From positions 1 through 64,000 of the forward strand of contig KV919030.1 of assembly GCA_002049455.2 (NCBI GenBank): a stretch of 64,000 bases of DNA. The letters run 5' to 3'. The notes under the pieces are model-generated. The model did not search any database. It saw only the letters and a list, made by a program, of their open reading frames with translations, and was not told where the DNA came from. The translations under genes were made by a program, and so were the position numbers. Source of the stretch: Porphyra umbilicalis. Lineage: Eukaryota > Rhodophyta > Bangiophyceae > Bangiales > Bangiaceae. Each line of letters starts with the position of its first letter. Position 1 is the stretch's first letter. Of the stretch, positions 62,153 through 64,000 are shown piece by piece.

Positions 62153-64000
62153 ATGGGCTTCCTCAGTCGGCGGCGTGCCGCCACCATTGGCGCCACCTGT
62201 GTGCTCCTCCTCGGCGCGGTCATTGGCATCGCTGTGTGGTTTGGGCACGTTCGGCGGAGCGGAGATGACGTTGTGCCGGCCAGTGCGGGAGCGGCGGGAT
62301 TCAACGGGGAGCCCCGCCCCGCCAACGGTGCAGGCGCCAAGGGCGGCGCGGGCGCCGCCGACGGCGCGGGCGCCGCCGACGGCGTGGGTGCCTCCAACGG
62401 CGCGAGCGCCGCCGACGGCGCGGGTGCCGCGAACGGCGCGGGCGTCCCTGACGGCGTAGGTGTCGCTGACGGAGCGGGCACCGTCGACGGCACCAGCGGC
62501 GCGGACGACGTAGACGCCGGCAGCGGCTCTGGCGTCACGGACTCATCAAGCGCAGCGAGCGTCTCGGGAGCCGTGGAAGCCAAGGGCACCGCCGGCGCCA
62601 GCGAAACGGAGGAGGACCTCTCCCTCCCGAGCGACTGGTACGCCAACAACAATGGGTCTGATCACCGGAGCCACGCGGTCGCGGGGGACGAGTACGTCGT
62701 GCGGGATTGGGACGGCGACGGGCAGCCCGTGGAGGTAGAACTCGACGGGGAGCGGAGCCACACGCACTATTTCAACGCGGCAACGGGTGAGTTTGGCTCC
62801 ATCGTTTCGTACGAGTGGGTGGACACGGCAACCGGCAAGGTGCTCCTATCCGCAGCCAAGGGCACCGTCGGCTTTCCCGTCGGCAGCACGACCGTCGCTC
62901 TGACCGTCGTCGACAGCACGGGGGATTCCAACACTGCAGAGACGGTCGTCGAGGTGCTGTCGACAACCGAGGCGGGCGCCTACTGTTATGCATTCGACCA
63001 GTCGCCGTCCAAGAAGGGGCTGACGCTCGGGGCGACGCCGACCACCGGTGGCCTCCGGCCCGTTGGCGGGGCGGGGTCGGCCGACTTGGATTTTGCAGGG
63101 GGGCTCCCGAAAGAGATGGCGCCGCCAGATGACGTCGCTGCCGTTGGGATCCTCTGCCGCTCCACGGTCACGGGCGGGGCGCAGGGCGGCCGCCTCTCCG
63201 TCCGCGCAACGGGCGTCGGGCCCGTTGCGTTGCAAGTCCGCGGCCAGTCGGCGGGACCGTCGACCGATGGGGTTGTAGTAGAGCTCGACCTGGACGCCGG
63301 GGAGGCTGCCGACTTGGAAGTCCTCTACCTTCCCCTGACCGCCCCTGGAGCCGGTGCGCCGGGCACCACCACCGCCGCTGCCCGCGTCGGTGGCCGCGTC
63401 GCCGTCGACGGGGACGCGGCGCTCACGTACGACTTGACCGCCACCGTGCCGATCCTGATCAACGCGTCGGTGTCCGAGTCCAAACCCGACGGTGGGGGCG
63501 CCATGGTGCTCAACGGTGCAGGCCTCTTTGACAATGACCTGGTCGTTCGCCTCGGAGGCGTGCCCGCCGACGTCGAAGAGTTGGACAAAGGCGGCTCCCG
63601 CGTCCAGGTGCGCATTCCCCCCGGGCTTTCCGGCCAAGCCCCGATCACCATCTCGACGGGAGCCGGCCTCTCCAACTCCCTTCCCTTTGCCTATACGGAG
63701 GGTGCCCAGCAAGCAGTCGTCTTCACGGACTCACTCATGACCATTGGCGGGTCCACCAAGACGCTGAAACTCAACCAGCCGACAAGCATCGCGCTCGGCC
63801 CCGACGGACGCGCGTACATTGGCCGCCGCCAGGGTGTTGTAACCGTGTTGACGATCAACCACGCCAATCTCATCGTCAGCTCCGTGTGCGAGTCCGAGCC
63901 GCTGGCCAAAAAAGGACCACGCCGGGAGGCGCTCGGCGTCGCCTTCAACCCGATGGACCGCGATTTGGTCCTATATGTCTCTTCCTCGGTGCTCGATTGG
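62153..64000 (+). CDS. Membrane-anchored IPT/TIG and glucose/sorbosone-dehydrogenase-like protein, 3' end outside window
   Basis: Open for 616 codons to the window edge. Short basic N-terminus (MGFLSRRR), then one hydrophobic segment (about residues 9-30, ATIGATCVLLLGAVIGIAVW), acting as a signal anchor with the rest outside or in the lumen. A linker of GAGAADG-type heptad repeats follows (about 55-110), then a PKD-like beta domain (SYEWVDTATGKVLLSAAKG, about 220-265), a Gly/Val-rich beta region, and an IPT/TIG domain (PILINASVSESKPDGGGAMV, VVRLGGVPADVEEL, FAYTEG, about 433-520). The start of a beta-propeller (LNQPTSIALGPDGRAYIGRR, GVAFNPMDRDLVLYVSSSVL) matches glucose/sorbosone dehydrogenase or SGL/NHL-type proteins of algae. 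The quinone and catalytic residues would lie beyond the edge, so enzymatic activity cannot be judged. The start is the only ATG before the hydrophobic segment in this frame. Confidence 0.78.
   Translation, partial: MGFLSRRRAATIGATCVLLLGAVIGIAVWFGHVRRSGDDVVPASAGAAGFNGEPRPANGAGAKGGAGAADGAGAADGVGASNGASAADGAGAANGAGVPDGVGVADGAGTVDGTSGADDVDAGSGSGVTDSSSAASVSGAVEAKGTAGASETEEDLSLPSDWYANNNGSDHRSHAVAGDEYVVRDWDGDGQPVEVELDGERSHTHYFNAATGEFGSIVSYEWVDTATGKVLLSAAKGTVGFPVGSTTVALTVVDSTGDSNTAETVVEVLSTTEAGAYCYAFDQSPSKKGLTLGATPTTGGLRPVGGAGSADLDFAGGLPKEMAPPDDVAAVGILCRSTVTGGAQGGRLSVRATGVGPVALQVRGQSAGPSTDGVVVELDLDAGEAADLEVLYLPLTAPGAGAPGTTTAAARVGGRVAVDGDAALTYDLTATVPILINASVSESKPDGGGAMVLNGAGLFDNDLVVRLGGVPADVEELDKGGSRVQVRIPPGLSGQAPITISTGAGLSNSLPFAYTEGAQQAVVFTDSLMTIGGSTKTLKLNQPTSIALGPDGRAYIGRRQGVVTVLTINHANLIVSSVCESEPLAKKGPRREALGVAFNPMDRDLVLYVSSSVLDW

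Noticed and set aside
1-64000. Genome-wide reassignment of TAG to a sense codon
   Set aside because: Metallothionein and ChlM end at TAG exactly where their families end, so TAG is a normal stop in host genes.

Overview
The window looks like nuclear DNA of a photosynthetic eukaryote. It is very GC-rich and full of long G or C runs and GC-rich minisatellites. Most genes are nearly intron-free, with an occasional GT-AG intron (donors GTACGT, GTATGT, GTAAGT), and mobile DNA is abundant. A plastid-type Mg-protoporphyrin IX methyltransferase, a cysteine-rich algal-type metallothionein and host proteins of general eukaryotic type (ASCC3, SIRT4-like sirtuin, TRMT2A, VPS2) fit a bangiophyte red alga such as Porphyra or Pyropia. 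That assignment is inference from gene content and composition, not from a search.

Layout. 1-12 kb: metallothionein (-) with a tandem-repeat promoter, the large two-cassette ASCC3-type helicase (+), then a convergent SIRT4-like sirtuin (-). 12-13.6 kb: a 47-bp minisatellite. 13.7-20 kb: a multi-exon CACTA/tnp2-like transposase gene (-) with a 60-bp coding minisatellite. 21.7-24.5 kb: an unrecognised spliced gene (+) with two in-frame TAG codons. 24.6-27.3 kb: satellites and a MITE. 27.3-29 kb: an orphan transposase 3' exon (-). 29.5-40 kb: TRMT2A (-) followed by two divergent paralogues (-) that combine a GIY-YIG-like nuclease fold with a helicase-associated-like tail, separated by a 714-bp terminal-inverted-repeat element. 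40-48 kb: decayed or unassigned material (an AlkZ-like fragment, microsatellites, the 5' half of a tnp2-like transposase, a MYND fragment). 48-54 kb: a hairpin MITE, ChlM (+), a Nudix hydrolase (-), a second inverted copy of the 714-bp element, and ESCRT-III VPS2/CHMP2 (-). 54.5-59.4 kb: an unrecognised broken gene, a MITE with perfect 14-bp terminal repeats, and the 3' half of a Ty1/copia pol gene. 62.2-64 kb: the start of a membrane-anchored protein with an IPT/TIG domain and a glucose/sorbosone-dehydrogenase-like propeller; it runs off the window.

None of the host genes form operons; they are independent housekeeping genes embedded in repeats. Two patterns link the regions. First, almost every apparent frameshift in a conserved host gene lies in a long G or C run, which suggests assembly indels rather than dead genes. 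Second, small inverted-repeat elements and short tandem arrays repeatedly sit within about 300 bp upstream of start codons. The most novel-looking material is the GIY-YIG/helicase-associated-like gene pair, the TAG-only interruption of transposon genes, and a MITE family whose internal palindromes changed in a compensatory way between copies.
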